Assembly (NCBI GenBank): GCA_902789665.1
Contig: CADAOY010000002.1
Location: 310,001-374,000 of the forward strand
DNA from: an uncultured Lachnospiraceae bacterium
GTDB taxonomy: Bacteria > Bacillota > Clostridia > Lachnospirales > Lachnospiraceae
DNA length: 64,000 nucleotides
Direction of reading: 5' to 3'
Shown: positions 43,859 to 51,640 of the stretch, in pieces
Numbering within the stretch: position 1 is the stretch's first letter
Layout: the number at the start of each line of letters is the position of its first letter
Notes under the pieces: generated by a model
Database searches by the model: none
What the model saw: the letters and a program-made list of their open reading frames with translations, nothing else
Told to the model about the DNA's origin: nothing
Position numbers and translations under genes: made by a program

Positions 43859-44081
43859 GGTGACAGAATCAATGCATAGGTGTGGTAATTGTCAGTATTG
43901 GGGTGGAGAAAGAAAGCCAGCAGCATCTAGAGATCGCGCAGAGGTGCCTAACTCGAACTGTGTGTCAAAGTGTATTCATCCAAAACAAGGTGGTAATTTG
44001 AAAACAATGGATTTACGTGCAGATAGAGTTATTGGCAGTTCTTGTCGTTTCTATGAACCTTGGGATCAGCTGAAGAGTTAA
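43845..44081 (+). CDS. Small Cys-rich protein, probable metal binder
   Basis: The 78-residue protein has CGNCQYWGGERKP near the start, then single cysteines in NSNCVSKCIHP and SSCRFYEPW. Five to six conserved-looking Cys plus a His suggest zinc or iron-sulfur binding. An AAAGGAGG ribosome site is eight bases before the ATG, which overlaps the end of the WYL gene, so the two are coupled. I do not recognise a characterised family. Such small CxxC proteins commonly travel with integrative elements. Confidence 0.72.
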   Translation: MILNKVTESMHRCGNCQYWGGERKPAASRDRAEVPNSNCVSKCIHPKQGGNLKTMDLRADRVIGSSCRFYEPWDQLKS

Positions 44082-44097
44082 GTGGAGAAGTTTGAAA

Positions 44098-44652
44098 ATG
44101 CTTCGTGACGCAGATATTCGAGACAATCTATGTTTATATCTAGAGGAACAATATGGTGAAGTTCGTTTTTTCGAAGAATTAACTATGGGAAAATCACGAG
44201 CGGATATTGTGATGGTTACTAGAGATGCTATTTACGGTATAGAAATCAAGAGCGATGCAGATACATATGCAAGGCTTAAACGCCAGGTACGGGATTATAA
44301 TAAATTTTTCGATTATAATCTTCTTGTTATCGGATCGACCCATGCAACTCATGCCGAAGAGCATGTTCCGAAACACTGGGGTATTATATCGGTTGAACTG
44401 ATAAAGCAGAGAATGGACTTTTACCAAATCAGAGAAGCAGAAGTATCGCCAAAGGCAACTTTGAAAAATCAGCTATCGCTTTTATGGAGGCGCGAACTGG
44501 GGCAGATACAGCAAATCAACAACCTGCATAAGTACGCCGGCAAGAGCAGGGCATATGTGCAAGAGTATATTTTAAACTCTGTAGAACCTGAACTTCTCAA
44601 AAGACAGATAATTGATATATTGTTTGAGAGGGATTACACAATATTTGATTAA
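44098..44652 (+). CDS. sce7726-like PD-(D/E)XK protein
   Basis: The 184-residue protein begins DADIRDNLCLYLEE and has a compact PD-(D/E)XK core: Asp36 in SRADIVMV, Glu49 and Lys51 in YGIEIKSD, and Gln63 with Tyr67 in RQVRDYNKFF. The following LLVIGSTHATHAEEHVPKHWGII agrees with the sce7726 family, which occurs in mobile elements. I used the ATG at 44098 (GGAG ten bases upstream); TTG at 44092 is an alternative. It is the last plus-strand gene before the toxin-antitoxin element. Confidence 0.8.
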   Translation: MLRDADIRDNLCLYLEEQYGEVRFFEELTMGKSRADIVMVTRDAIYGIEIKSDADTYARLKRQVRDYNKFFDYNLLVIGSTHATHAEEHVPKHWGIISVELIKQRMDFYQIREAEVSPKATLKNQLSLLWRRELGQIQQINNLHKYAGKSRAYVQEYILNSVEPELLKRQIIDILFERDYTIFD

Positions 44653-44701
44653 AATGATGGAAAACTACTTGAGAGTGCGTTTTTCAAATAAGATTTTGTC
44701 G

Positions 44702-44730
44702 TTGACAATTATGTTTTTTGATTTTATAAT
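44702..44730 (+). promoter_or_regulatory. Consensus promoter of the antitoxin RNA
   Basis: TTGACA (44702-44707) and TATAAT (44725-44730) are perfect consensus boxes with the ideal 17-base spacing, predicting strong constant transcription, as expected for an antisense antitoxin. Confidence 0.9.
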
Positions 44731-44736
44731 GAACTC

Positions 44737-44834
44737 AACTAGAGAGCCGAAAGTTAGATAAAACCTAACCGCCGGTTGATTGTTAGCTAAAATAATAGCG
44801 CCTGTCTTGCCGGACAAGGGCGCTATTTTTCTTT
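44737..44834 (+). ncRNA. Putative type I antitoxin RNA (RatA-like position)
   Basis: A transcript of about 100 bases runs from the consensus promoter to a terminator in which AGCGCC-TGTC pairs with GACA-(AG)-GGCGCT before a T tract. It has no ORF. It faces the 3' end of the small hydrophobic toxin gene on the minus strand; the two transcripts share the bidirectional terminator and about 45 bases at their ends. The placement is that of TxpA/RatA-type pairs. Confidence 0.7.
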
Positions 44835-44921
44835 ATGTTTAATAATTACTATTACTAGTGTTATTATCGCACATAACATGATCACAAAAGTAAATAAATC
44901 ATTTACAGTAATCAATTGCAT
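44823..44921 (-). CDS. Type I toxin-like hydrophobic peptide
   Basis: The minus strand encodes a 32-residue peptide, MQLITVNDLF followed by a membrane helix (FVIMLCAIITLVIVII) and a basic tail KHKEK. This is the pattern of the TxpA/Fst/holin-like toxins: a short N-terminus, one helix and a charged end. A perfect AAGGAGGTGA ribosome site lies just upstream; its spacing suits a TTG at codon 3 even better than the ATG, so the product may be 30 residues. The stop codon lies inside the shared terminator hairpin. A Xre gene lies 67 bases upstream on the same strand. Confidence 0.75.
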   Translation of the reverse strand: MQLITVNDLFTFVIMLCAIITLVIVIIKHKEK

Positions 44922-44988
44922 CACCTCCTTGTCGTAAGACTCGGCGGCTAGCATAATCGCCCCTTCAGCTCCCTGGCAGAGTTCATTA

Positions 44989-45330
44989 TTATTTCTTTAT
45001 TTTCTCATAATATGTAAGAATTCGCTTGAGCATTTTCTGATCAGTATAAGACAGTTCTTTAACAATCCTAAATAACTCAGGAGATTCCTCTTTTTTTATT
45101 ACAATATAACTTGGAGACATGTCGTCAGTTTGTCCTGTAAGGTATTCGCTGGAAGTATTTAAACTTTGCGCGATTATTTCCATCATCTGAGGAGATGGAA
45201 TTCGCTCACCATATTCGTACCTACAATATCCAATCTTGGAAAGTCCAATCTTTCTTGAAGCCTCAGCTTTGGTAAGACCCAGGCTTTCACGTGCTTTAAT
45301 TAATCGATTTGGGATTAATTGATTGTCCAT
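44989..45330 (-). CDS. Xre-family helix-turn-helix regulator
   Basis: The start is the ATG at 45330, eight bases after GGAGG; 113 residues follow. The helix-turn-helix (about residues 8-63: RLIKARESLGLTKAEASRKIGLSKIGYCRYEYGER) is of the Cro/CI type, with LNTSSEYLTGQTDD closing the domain. The C-terminal 45 residues may mediate dimerisation. A dyad TAACCA-A-TGGTTA at 45350-45362 overlaps the end of its own -10 box, suggesting autorepression. It is typical of regulators of mobile elements and may control the adjacent toxin. Confidence 0.9.
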   Translation of the reverse strand: MDNQLIPNRLIKARESLGLTKAEASRKIGLSKIGYCRYEYGERIPSPQMMEIIAQSLNTSSEYLTGQTDDMSPSYIVIKKEESPELFRIVKELSYTDQKMLKRILTYYEKIKK

Positions 45331-45349
45331 ATATTCATCCTCCATAAAG

Positions 45350-45390
45350 TAACCAATGGTTATTATATCATAGTGTAATTGAAACATCAA
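45350..45390 (-). promoter_or_regulatory. Promoter and operator-like dyad of the Xre gene
   Basis: Reading the minus strand, TTGATG (45390-45385) and TATAAT (45367-45362) are 17 bases apart. The dyad TAACCA-A-TGGTTA (45350-45362) begins at the last base of the -10 box, where a bound repressor would block initiation. Confidence 0.7.
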
Positions 45391-45432
45391 CAATTCCTTT
45401 AATTCACTGATAATCTTTTGTATCTACATCAT

Positions 45433-45550
45433 ATAGGCAATCTAGCCTATTTTGCTGAAACTGCATTTAAAAACATAGTTTCAGCAGAATATAGCACTAA
45501 AATTGGCTATAATCTGCTGAAACATATAAAAAAATAGTAGTTTCAGCAGA
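45433..45550. repeat. Cluster of dyad repeats (GTTTCAGCAGA family)
   Basis: GTTTCAGCAGA occurs at 45478-45488 and 45540-45550, its complement at 45513-45523 and a shorter complement TGCTGAAAC at 45453-45461. The first two form 17-base arms with one mismatch around a 12-base loop. ATAGGC/GCCTAT dyads lie at 45433-45450. The 452-base gap from 45394 to 45845 consists of these repeats, the tandem array and the promoter region of the next gene. Confidence 0.75.
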
Positions 45551-45590
45551 TTATAAACATTTGGTGACTCATAAGAGTCTTTTTTTATGC

Positions 45591-45705
45591 GCCAACTCGC
45601 CGAACAAAAATGTGCCAACTCGCCGAACAAAAAACGGCCAACTCGCCGAACAAAAAAGTGCCAACTCGCCGAACAAAAATCGGCCAACTCGCCGAAAAAT
45701 GTTAA
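45591..45705. repeat. Five 23-bp tandem repeats
   Basis: GCCAACTCGCCGAACAAAAA plus three variable bases recurs at 45591, 45614, 45637, 45660 and 45683, an exact 23-base period. The first four units differ only in the last three bases (TGT, ACG, AGT, TCG); the fifth decays after GCCAACTCGCCGAA. There are no unique spacers, so it is not a CRISPR array. Confidence 0.93.
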
Positions 45706-45845
45706 AAAGTGCTGATAAATAGGCACTTTTTTTGTTTTGAATAAAGCGTAATTTATTAGCTTATATTTATTGTATTTATAGATGAAAACCTGTAATTGTG
45801 GTATATTAAATATATTGGAATTTTTATTATAACGGAGGGTTAAAT

Positions 45846-46886
45846 ATGTCAACAACAATTGATAAACTTAAAAGCAATCCAGTTTTTAACATGTCTTTAC
45901 ACTCTAAAGAATTATTTCATTCTAATTTCTGGGCATGGTTATTTGAACATAATGTTGAATATGCAAAAATCTTTTTCCCTGACTTGAAGAAATGCGATAG
46001 TGTTGAAAGAGAACAGGGACATCGTGATATAACCATATGGAGCGAAAAAAAGGCGTATATTATAGAAAATAAGTTCAAATCTATTCCTGGACTTAAGCAG
46101 ATTAAGGATTATCAGTCTGAGGTTGGCGACAAATTCGCAAAAGGCGTTCTTACTGGCATTGTGTATCCAGATTTTATGAAAAATGAAAGCGACTGGATAT
46201 TTATAACCTATAGGGATATTGCGGTTAAAATTAAAGATGTTGCTGATAAAGTAGAAGCAGAAGCATTTGAAAAGGAATTAATAAGTCGTTATTCTGAGAT
46301 GCTTTTGGATTTGAATGAAGTAATTGTTGAAACATTGAAAAATTCATCAAATAATTGGGTTACCAGTATTGATTTTTCAGAAATATCTAAAATTCGAATG
46401 GATGACATAGTAAAAAAACTAGTTGCAAGTAATTATGTGTCATACATGAATAAAGTGGGTCTTGATGGACTTTTGGATAACAATAAAAATGGTTATGATT
46501 TGTTAATAGAAAGTGGATATAGTCATAAACATGCGATTTTGGATGTTAGATATGTTCAGAAAGACAATTTAGATATTTTGTCAGTTATTGGAATTCAAGT
46601 TGAAGATAATGAGTATAGATGGTGTATACAGATAGATAAAGAACTTGATGAAGAACAAAGACAGAAATTGTTTGAAAAGTATGTCAATTTGGGATGGTTT
46701 GAAGCTTACGATAAAGCAAATAAGGTTATAAAAGGACGAATAACCGGCATGATAAAACCTTTTGGTACATATAGTACAAAAAAATACACATTCCTTTATC
46801 AGTATTGGAAATTAGAGGATAGTTCATTTGAAGCAATTAGAAAACAAATTGTTGAGGATATGAAACTGGCAGCGAAGTTGATATAA
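45846..46886 (+). CDS. PD-(D/E)XK nuclease-like protein
   Basis: The 346-residue protein has the same core as the one at 41749 in divergent form: an N-terminal HSKELFHSNFWAWLF, Asp61 in GHRDITIW, Glu74 and Lys76 in YIIENKFKS, and Gln85 with Tyr89 in KQIKDYQSE. The C-terminal two-thirds resemble restriction-type nuclease-like proteins of defence loci. A GGAGGG ribosome site is six bases before the ATG. It is AT-rich like the other island genes and marks the right end of the accessory region. Confidence 0.78.
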   Translation: MSTTIDKLKSNPVFNMSLHSKELFHSNFWAWLFEHNVEYAKIFFPDLKKCDSVEREQGHRDITIWSEKKAYIIENKFKSIPGLKQIKDYQSEVGDKFAKGVLTGIVYPDFMKNESDWIFITYRDIAVKIKDVADKVEAEAFEKELISRYSEMLLDLNEVIVETLKNSSNNWVTSIDFSEISKIRMDDIVKKLVASNYVSYMNKVGLDGLLDNNKNGYDLLIESGYSHKHAILDVRYVQKDNLDILSVIGIQVEDNEYRWCIQIDKELDEEQRQKLFEKYVNLGWFEAYDKANKVIKGRITGMIKPFGTYSTKKYTFLYQYWKLEDSSFEAIRKQIVEDMKLAAKLI

Positions 46887-46919
46887 AAAAGATACTAAAA
46901 GTTATTATGGAGAAACTAA

Positions 46920-47963
46920 ATGAAAAAAAGATACAAAGTTTTAATCGCAGTATTAATAGTTGTTGCAGTTATTGTGGCAGCAGTTATTGGATATAAGATT
47001 CATATGCATTATGATATTGAGCCTCATGAGTGCTATAACATTGCTGTTATGGAGGAAGAGGGAAGAAGTTATGATGATTATTCCACTGTATATATGACTA
47101 CAGATATTTCTCCTGAAGGGCTGCAGGCTATTTATGAGGCGCTGGATGTACAGCCGGAGGGTAATGTAGCGGTTAAGCTTTCTACAGGTGAAGCAGGCAA
47201 TCCTAATTATCTTAAGCCTGAATTAATTGGTGATCTGGTACAGGAACTTGATGCAACGATTATTGAGTGTAATACTGCATATTCAGGTTCTAAAAGAGCA
47301 GATACACTTATGCATATGGAAGTAGCCAAGGAACATGGATTTACTGAGATTGCAGATGTGGACATTATGGATGCTGACGGATATATGGTTATTCCGGTTG
47401 AAGGCGGTGAGCACTTAAAGGAGAACTGGGTAGGTCAGAATCTTGCCAATTATGATTATGTTGTTGTTTTGTCTCACTTTAAAGGTCACCCGATGGGCGG
47501 CTTTGGCGGAGCGCTTAAAAACATTTCAATTGGTATGGCATCAAGAGAAGGCAAGGTAAGAATTCACTCAGGTGGAGCATTGCATAAGCCAACAATTACA
47601 CTGGCTGCACTTACTACAAACCAGGATGTATTTACAGAAAGCATGGCAGAGGCTGCCAAGTCTGTAGATGATTATGAAGGCGAAAATATTATTTATATCA
47701 ATATAGTTAATAACGTATCTGTAGACTGCGACTGCGTATCAAATCCTGCAGAGGTAGATATGCATGATATCGGAATTTTCGCATCCAAAGACCCTGTAGC
47801 AGTTGACCAGGCATGTATCGATGCTGTATTTGCAGCGCCTGACAGTGCTTCAATGCAGGAGAGAGTACTTTCACTCAACGGTCTTCATATCTTAACTCAT
47901 GCTGAGAAAATCGGCCTTGGCAACAGAGCATATGAACTTATCGATATAGATACCGAGGAATAA
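46920..47963 (+). CDS. Membrane-anchored DUF362 protein
   Basis: The 347-residue protein has an N-terminal membrane helix (about 5-25) and a DUF362 domain: VAVKLSTGEAGNPNYLKPELI, YDYVVVLSHFKGHPMGGFGGALKNISIGMASREGK. The domain is linked to iron-sulfur proteins in other organisms, but here no ferredoxin-type CxxCxxC motif is present; a CDCVSNP segment lies near residue 280. Its function is not established. It precedes a permease gene by a single base, suggesting coupled expression. Confidence 0.83.
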   Translation: MKKRYKVLIAVLIVVAVIVAAVIGYKIHMHYDIEPHECYNIAVMEEEGRSYDDYSTVYMTTDISPEGLQAIYEALDVQPEGNVAVKLSTGEAGNPNYLKPELIGDLVQELDATIIECNTAYSGSKRADTLMHMEVAKEHGFTEIADVDIMDADGYMVIPVEGGEHLKENWVGQNLANYDYVVVLSHFKGHPMGGFGGALKNISIGMASREGKVRIHSGGALHKPTITLAALTTNQDVFTESMAEAAKSVDDYEGENIIYINIVNNVSVDCDCVSNPAEVDMHDIGIFASKDPVAVDQACIDAVFAAPDSASMQERVLSLNGLHILTHAEKIGLGNRAYELIDIDTEE

Positions 47964-47964
47964 A

Positions 47965-48870
47965 ATGTTAGAAATAATTCAAAGAGAATTAATTTACTTT
48001 TGGTATTATTTTACCCTGCAGCTTAGCCAGATATTCTGGTACTGGGTTCTGGGTATGATAATCGGCTCTGTGGTATCTGTATTTTTCAAAGATAAAATCC
48101 ACGCCCTCATGAGAAATATGAAGGGAGACGGAAGTTCTCTGGCAGGTATTGTATTTGCGTCTTTCTTAGGGATTCTCTCCCCACTTTGCATGTATGGAAC
48201 CATCCCAATCGCGGCATCTTTTTCCAAAAGCGGAATCAAGGATGAATGGCTGGCGTCTTTTATGATGAGTTCAATTTTACTTAATCCCCAGCTTATAATG
48301 TATAGCGCAGCTCTTGGAACCAAAGTGCTGTTAATTAGAATCATTACCTGTTTTATCTGCGGAATCGTGGCAGGCTTAGTGATTCACTGGTGTTTTAAGA
48401 AAAAGGAATTCTTCACATTCAAAGGATTTGATGAACCAAAGAATAAAGATACAGATCCAAATATCTTATTAAGATTTCTTAAGAATCTTTACCGAAATGT
48501 CAAAGCGACGGGACTTTACTTCCTAATCGGTATCGTGCTGTCGGCGCTTTTTCAAAGATATATTCCTGAAAAAGCCATAACCTTCGTCTTTGGCGGCAAT
48601 GAAGCCTGGGGCGTACTTATGGCAGCGACCATCGGTGTGCCGTTATATGTCTGCGGAGGAGGAACCATCCCCATACTTAAAGCCTGGCTTGCAAGCGGCA
48701 TGAGCCTTGGTTCAGCGGCAGCCTTCATGATTACGGGACCTGCTACCAAAATCACCAACCTTGGCGCCTTAAAAGCAGTGCTTGGAATTAAACACTTCCT
48801 TTTTTACTGGCTTTTCGTGATAGTATTTTCCCTTGTTTGTGGCCTTATAATAAATATTATCTTTCACTGA
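47965..48870 (+). CDS. Permease of the ArsP/YraQ (DUF318) type
   Basis: The 301-residue protein has about eight membrane helices and the duplicated signature of this permease family: SFLGILSPLCMYGTIPIAASF in the first half and GVPLYVCGGGTIPILKAWLASG with FMITGPATKITNLGALKAVLG in the second. Members export organoarsenicals or heavy metals, or are uncharacterised. No metal regulator is adjacent. It begins one base after the DUF362 gene and is followed by a long hairpin. Confidence 0.83.
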   Translation: MLEIIQRELIYFWYYFTLQLSQIFWYWVLGMIIGSVVSVFFKDKIHALMRNMKGDGSSLAGIVFASFLGILSPLCMYGTIPIAASFSKSGIKDEWLASFMMSSILLNPQLIMYSAALGTKVLLIRIITCFICGIVAGLVIHWCFKKKEFFTFKGFDEPKNKDTDPNILLRFLKNLYRNVKATGLYFLIGIVLSALFQRYIPEKAITFVFGGNEAWGVLMAATIGVPLYVCGGGTIPILKAWLASGMSLGSAAAFMITGPATKITNLGALKAVLGIKHFLFYWLFVIVFSLVCGLIINIIFH

Positions 48871-48896
48871 TGGTGAAATGCGTGAAAACTTGAATA

Positions 48897-48946
48897 ATTA
48901 GCCCAAAAGTGGTATTATGGACAATAATGCCGATTTTTGGGCTAAT
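48897..48946 (+). terminator. Long hairpin between the permease gene and secA
   Basis: ATTAGCCCAAAA pairs with TTTTTGGGCTAAT and GGTATTAT with ATAATGCC inside it. The tail (ATTTATTTT) is only partly T-rich and the right arm ends 23 bases before the secA ATG, so it may terminate the upstream operon or act in the secA leader. Confidence 0.65.
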
Positions 48947-48969
48947 ATTTATTTTGGAGATGAAAATTA

Positions 48970-51543
48970 ATGAAAATTGTAGATAAGGTTTTCGGTACAC
49001 ATTCTCAGAGAGAACTTAAAAGAATAATGCCGATTATTGATCAAATAGAAGCCTTAAAGCCTACTATGGAAGCTTTAAGTGATGAGGAACTTAGAGCTAA
49101 AACAGATGAGTTTAAGAAAAGACTTGCAGAAGGACAGACACTTGATGATATCCTGGTTGAAGCTTTCGCAACAGTAAGAGAAGCAGCCAAGAGAGTCCTT
49201 GGTATGGAGCACTACAGAGTGCAGTTAATCGGTGGACTTATTCTTCATCAGGGCCGTATCGCTGAGATGAAGACCGGTGAAGGTAAAACACTTGTATCAA
49301 CACTTCCTGCATACCTTAATGCACTTGAAGGAAAGGGTGTACATATCGTTACTGTTAACGACTATCTTGCCAAGCGTGATGCTGAGTGGATGGGTTCTGT
49401 ACATGAATTCCTTGGACTTAAGGTTGGTGTTGTTTTACATTCTTCAGAAGATGCTGAAAGAAGAGAAGCATATCAGTGTGATATAACCTATGTAACCAAT
49501 AATGAACTTGGTTTTGATTATCTTCGTGATAACATGGTTATTTATAAAGAACAGCTGGTTCTTCGTGATTTACATTATGCCATCATCGATGAGGTTGACT
49601 CAGTTTTAATTGATGAGGCAAGAACACCACTTATTATTTCAGGTCAGGGTGGTAAGTCAACAGATCTTTATTCTGCCTGCGATATCCTGGCAAGACAGCT
49701 TAAAAGAGGTGACGACGTCGAAGAATTATCCAAGATGGATATTCTTATGAAGACAGAGGTTGAGGAGACCGGGGATTTTATCGTTAGTGAGAAAGAAAAG
49801 ACAGTTAACTTAACGGCTCAGGGTATTGCGAAAGTTGAGCGTTTCTTTTCAATTGAGAACTTAGCTGATCCTCAGAACTTAGAGATTCAGCATAATGTTA
49901 TTTTAGCGCTTCGTGCTCATAACCTTATGTTTAAGGATCAGGACTACGTTGTAAAAGATGACCAGGTAATTATCGTCGACAGCTTTACAGGACGTTTAAT
50001 GCCGGGTAGAAGATATTCAGATGGTCTTCATCAGGCTATTGAAGCAAAGGAACATGTTAAGGTTAAAAGAGAGAGTAAGACTCTTGCAACCGTTACATTC
50101 CAGAACTTCTTCAATAAGTTTGAGAAGAAGGCAGGTATGACAGGTACTGCTCTTACAGAGGAGAAGGAATTCAGAGATATTTACGGAATGGACGTTATCG
50201 AGATTCCTACCAACAAGCCTGTTATCAGAGTTGACCATCCGGATGCAGTTTATAAAACAAAGAAGGGCAAGTTAAATGCCATCTGTAATGCAGTTGCCGA
50301 GGCTCATGCCAAGGGACAGCCTGTACTGGTTGGTACAATTACAATTGAGTCATCAGAAGAGATAAGCAGAATGCTTACAAGAAAGGGCATTCATCATAAA
50401 GTCCTTAATGCGAAGTTCCACGAAATGGAAGCTGAAATCGTTAAGGATGCAGGTCAGCATGGTGCAGTTACCATCGCTACCAACATGGCAGGTCGTGGTA
50501 CTGATATTAAACTTGATGATGATGCAAGAGCTGCAGGTGGTCTCTTCATTATCGGTACAGAGAGACATGAAAGCCGTCGTATCGACAACCAGTTAAGAGG
50601 TCGTTCAGGTCGTCAGGGTGATATCGGTGAGTCCAAGTTCTATATCTCACTTGAGGATGATTTGCTCCGTCTCTTCGGTTCCGAGAGAATGATGAGCGTA
50701 TTTAATTCAATGGGTATTTCAGAAGACCAGGAGATTGCACACAAGATGTTATCATCTGCAATTGAGAATGCCCAGAAGAGAATAGAAAATAACAACTTTG
50801 GTATCAGAAAGAACCTGCTTGAATATGACCAGGTTATGAATGACCAGAGAGAGATTATCTATGCAGAGCGTCTTAAGGTTCTTAATGGAGAAAGCATGAG
50901 AGACTCCATTATGAAGATGGTTATGGATGTGGTGGAGAATTATGTGGACTCCTGCATAGGAGATGACTCATCTGCGGAGGAATGGGATCTTAACGACCTT
51001 AATGTGAACCTTCTTCCAATCGTTCCTTTAGAGCCTGTTACATTAGAAAGAATCGAGAAGCCGAAGAAGGCAGCCTTAAAGCAGCAGCTTAAAGAAGAAG
51101 CAATTAAACTTTATGAAGATAAAGAATCACAGTTCCCTCAGGCTGAGGCCATGAGAGAGGTTGAACGTGTAGTATTACTCAGATGTATCGACCGTAAGTG
51201 GATGAATCACATCGATGATATGGATCAGCTTCGTCAGGGTATCGGCATGATGGCTTACGGACAGAGAGATCCGCTTGTTGAATACAAGATGAGTGGTTTC
51301 GAGATGTTTGATGCAATGACTGATGCAATCAAGGAAGATACAGTCAGAATGATTATGCATATCAAGGTTGAGCAGAAGATTGAAAGAGAACAGGTTGCCA
51401 AGGTTACAGGAACCAATAAGGATGACAGTACAACCAAAGCTCCCGTTACCCGTAAAGCAGCCAAGATATATCCTAATGATCCATGTCCTTGCGGAAGCGG
51501 TAAGAAATACAAAAACTGCCACGGTCTGACAGGTGGGATGTAA
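48970..51543 (+). CDS. secA: Preprotein translocase ATPase SecA
   Basis: SecA drives secretory proteins through SecYEG. The 857-residue protein shows MKTGEGKT (about 100-107, Walker A), [14 protein letters not shown], the DEVDS-type box [57 protein letters not shown] and the C-terminal zinc-binding tail [14 protein letters not shown] for SecB/ribosome contacts. Length is normal. A GGAGATG ribosome site precedes the ATG. prfB follows, the usual secA-prfB order of Firmicutes. Confidence 0.98.
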   Translation: MKIVDKVFGTHSQRELKRIMPIIDQIEALKPTMEALSDEELRAKTDEFKKRLAEGQTLDDILVEAFATVREAAKRVLGMEHYRVQLIGGLILHQGRIAEMKTGEGKTLVSTLPAYLNALEGKGVHIVTVNDYLAKRDAEWMGSVHEFLGLKVGVVLHSSEDAERREAYQCDITYVTNNELGFDYLRDNMVIYKEQLVLRDLHYAIIDEVDSVLIDEARTPLIISGQGGKSTDLYSACDILARQLKRGDDVEELSKMDILMKTEVEETGDFIVSEKEKTVNLTAQGIAKVERFFSIENLADPQNLEIQHNVILALRAHNLMFKDQDYVVKDDQVIIVDSFTGRLMPGRRYSDGLHQAIEAKEHVKVKRESKTLATVTFQNFFNKFEKKAGMTGTALTEEKEFRDIYGMDVIEIPTNKPVIRVDHPDAVYKTKKGKLNAICNAVAEAHAKGQPVLVGTITIESSEEISRMLTRKGIHHKVLNAKFHEMEAEIVKDAGQHGAVTIATNMAGRGTDIKLDDDARAAGGLFIIGTERHESRRIDNQLRGRSGRQGDIGESKFYISLEDDLLRLFGSERMMSVFNSMGISEDQEIAHKMLSSAIENAQKRIENNNFGIRKNLLEYDQVMNDQREIIYAERLKVLNGESMRDSIMKMVMDVVENYVDSCIGDDSSAEEWDLNDLNVNLLPIVPLEPVTLERIEKPKKAALKQQLKEEAIKLYEDKESQFPQAEAMREVERVVLLRCIDRKWMNHIDDMDQLRQGIGMMAYGQRDPLVEYKMSGFEMFDAMTDAIKEDTVRMIMHIKVEQKIEREQVAKVTGTNKDDSTTKAPVTRKAAKIYPNDPCPCGSGKKYKNCHGLTGGM

Positions 51544-51546
51544 AAT

Positions 51547-51560
51547 GTGGTTATAACCAC
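51547..51560. repeat. GTGGTTATAACCAC palindrome after secA
   Basis: A perfect 14-bp palindrome three bases after the secA stop, followed by GAAAC as in the copy at 14034. Confidence 0.75.
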
Positions 51561-51579
51561 GAAACAAAATTGCAAAATA

Positions 51580-51611
51580 ACCGCCCATAAGCGTTATCGT
51601 TTCTGGGCGGT
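51580..51611 (+). terminator. Hairpin in the secA-prfB gap
   Basis: ACCGCCCA pairs with TGGGCGGT around a 16-base loop, without a T tract. It is a weak terminator or a leader element of prfB. Confidence 0.45.
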
Positions 51612-51640
51612 AATTAATAACGAAGGGTTGTGACTTACAC

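Larger units (their letters stand above)
44680..44852 (+). repeat. Right copy of the repeated toxin-antitoxin element
   Basis: This is the direct repeat of 40014-40185. It contains the small RNA promoter and the full antitoxin RNA, and overlaps the 3' half of the toxin gene. The gap from 44653 to 44988 is fully accounted for by this RNA and the short toxin gene. Confidence 0.75.

Noticed and set aside
45591-45705. CRISPR array
   Set aside because: Units are contiguous with only three variable bases, so there are no spacers, and no cas gene is present.
45481-45858. 125-residue minus-strand ORF across the tandem repeats
   Set aside because: Its repetitive peptide (FGELADFCSASW and similar) comes from the 23-bp array read in shifting frames; there is no ribosome site and it overlaps the upstream region of the next gene.
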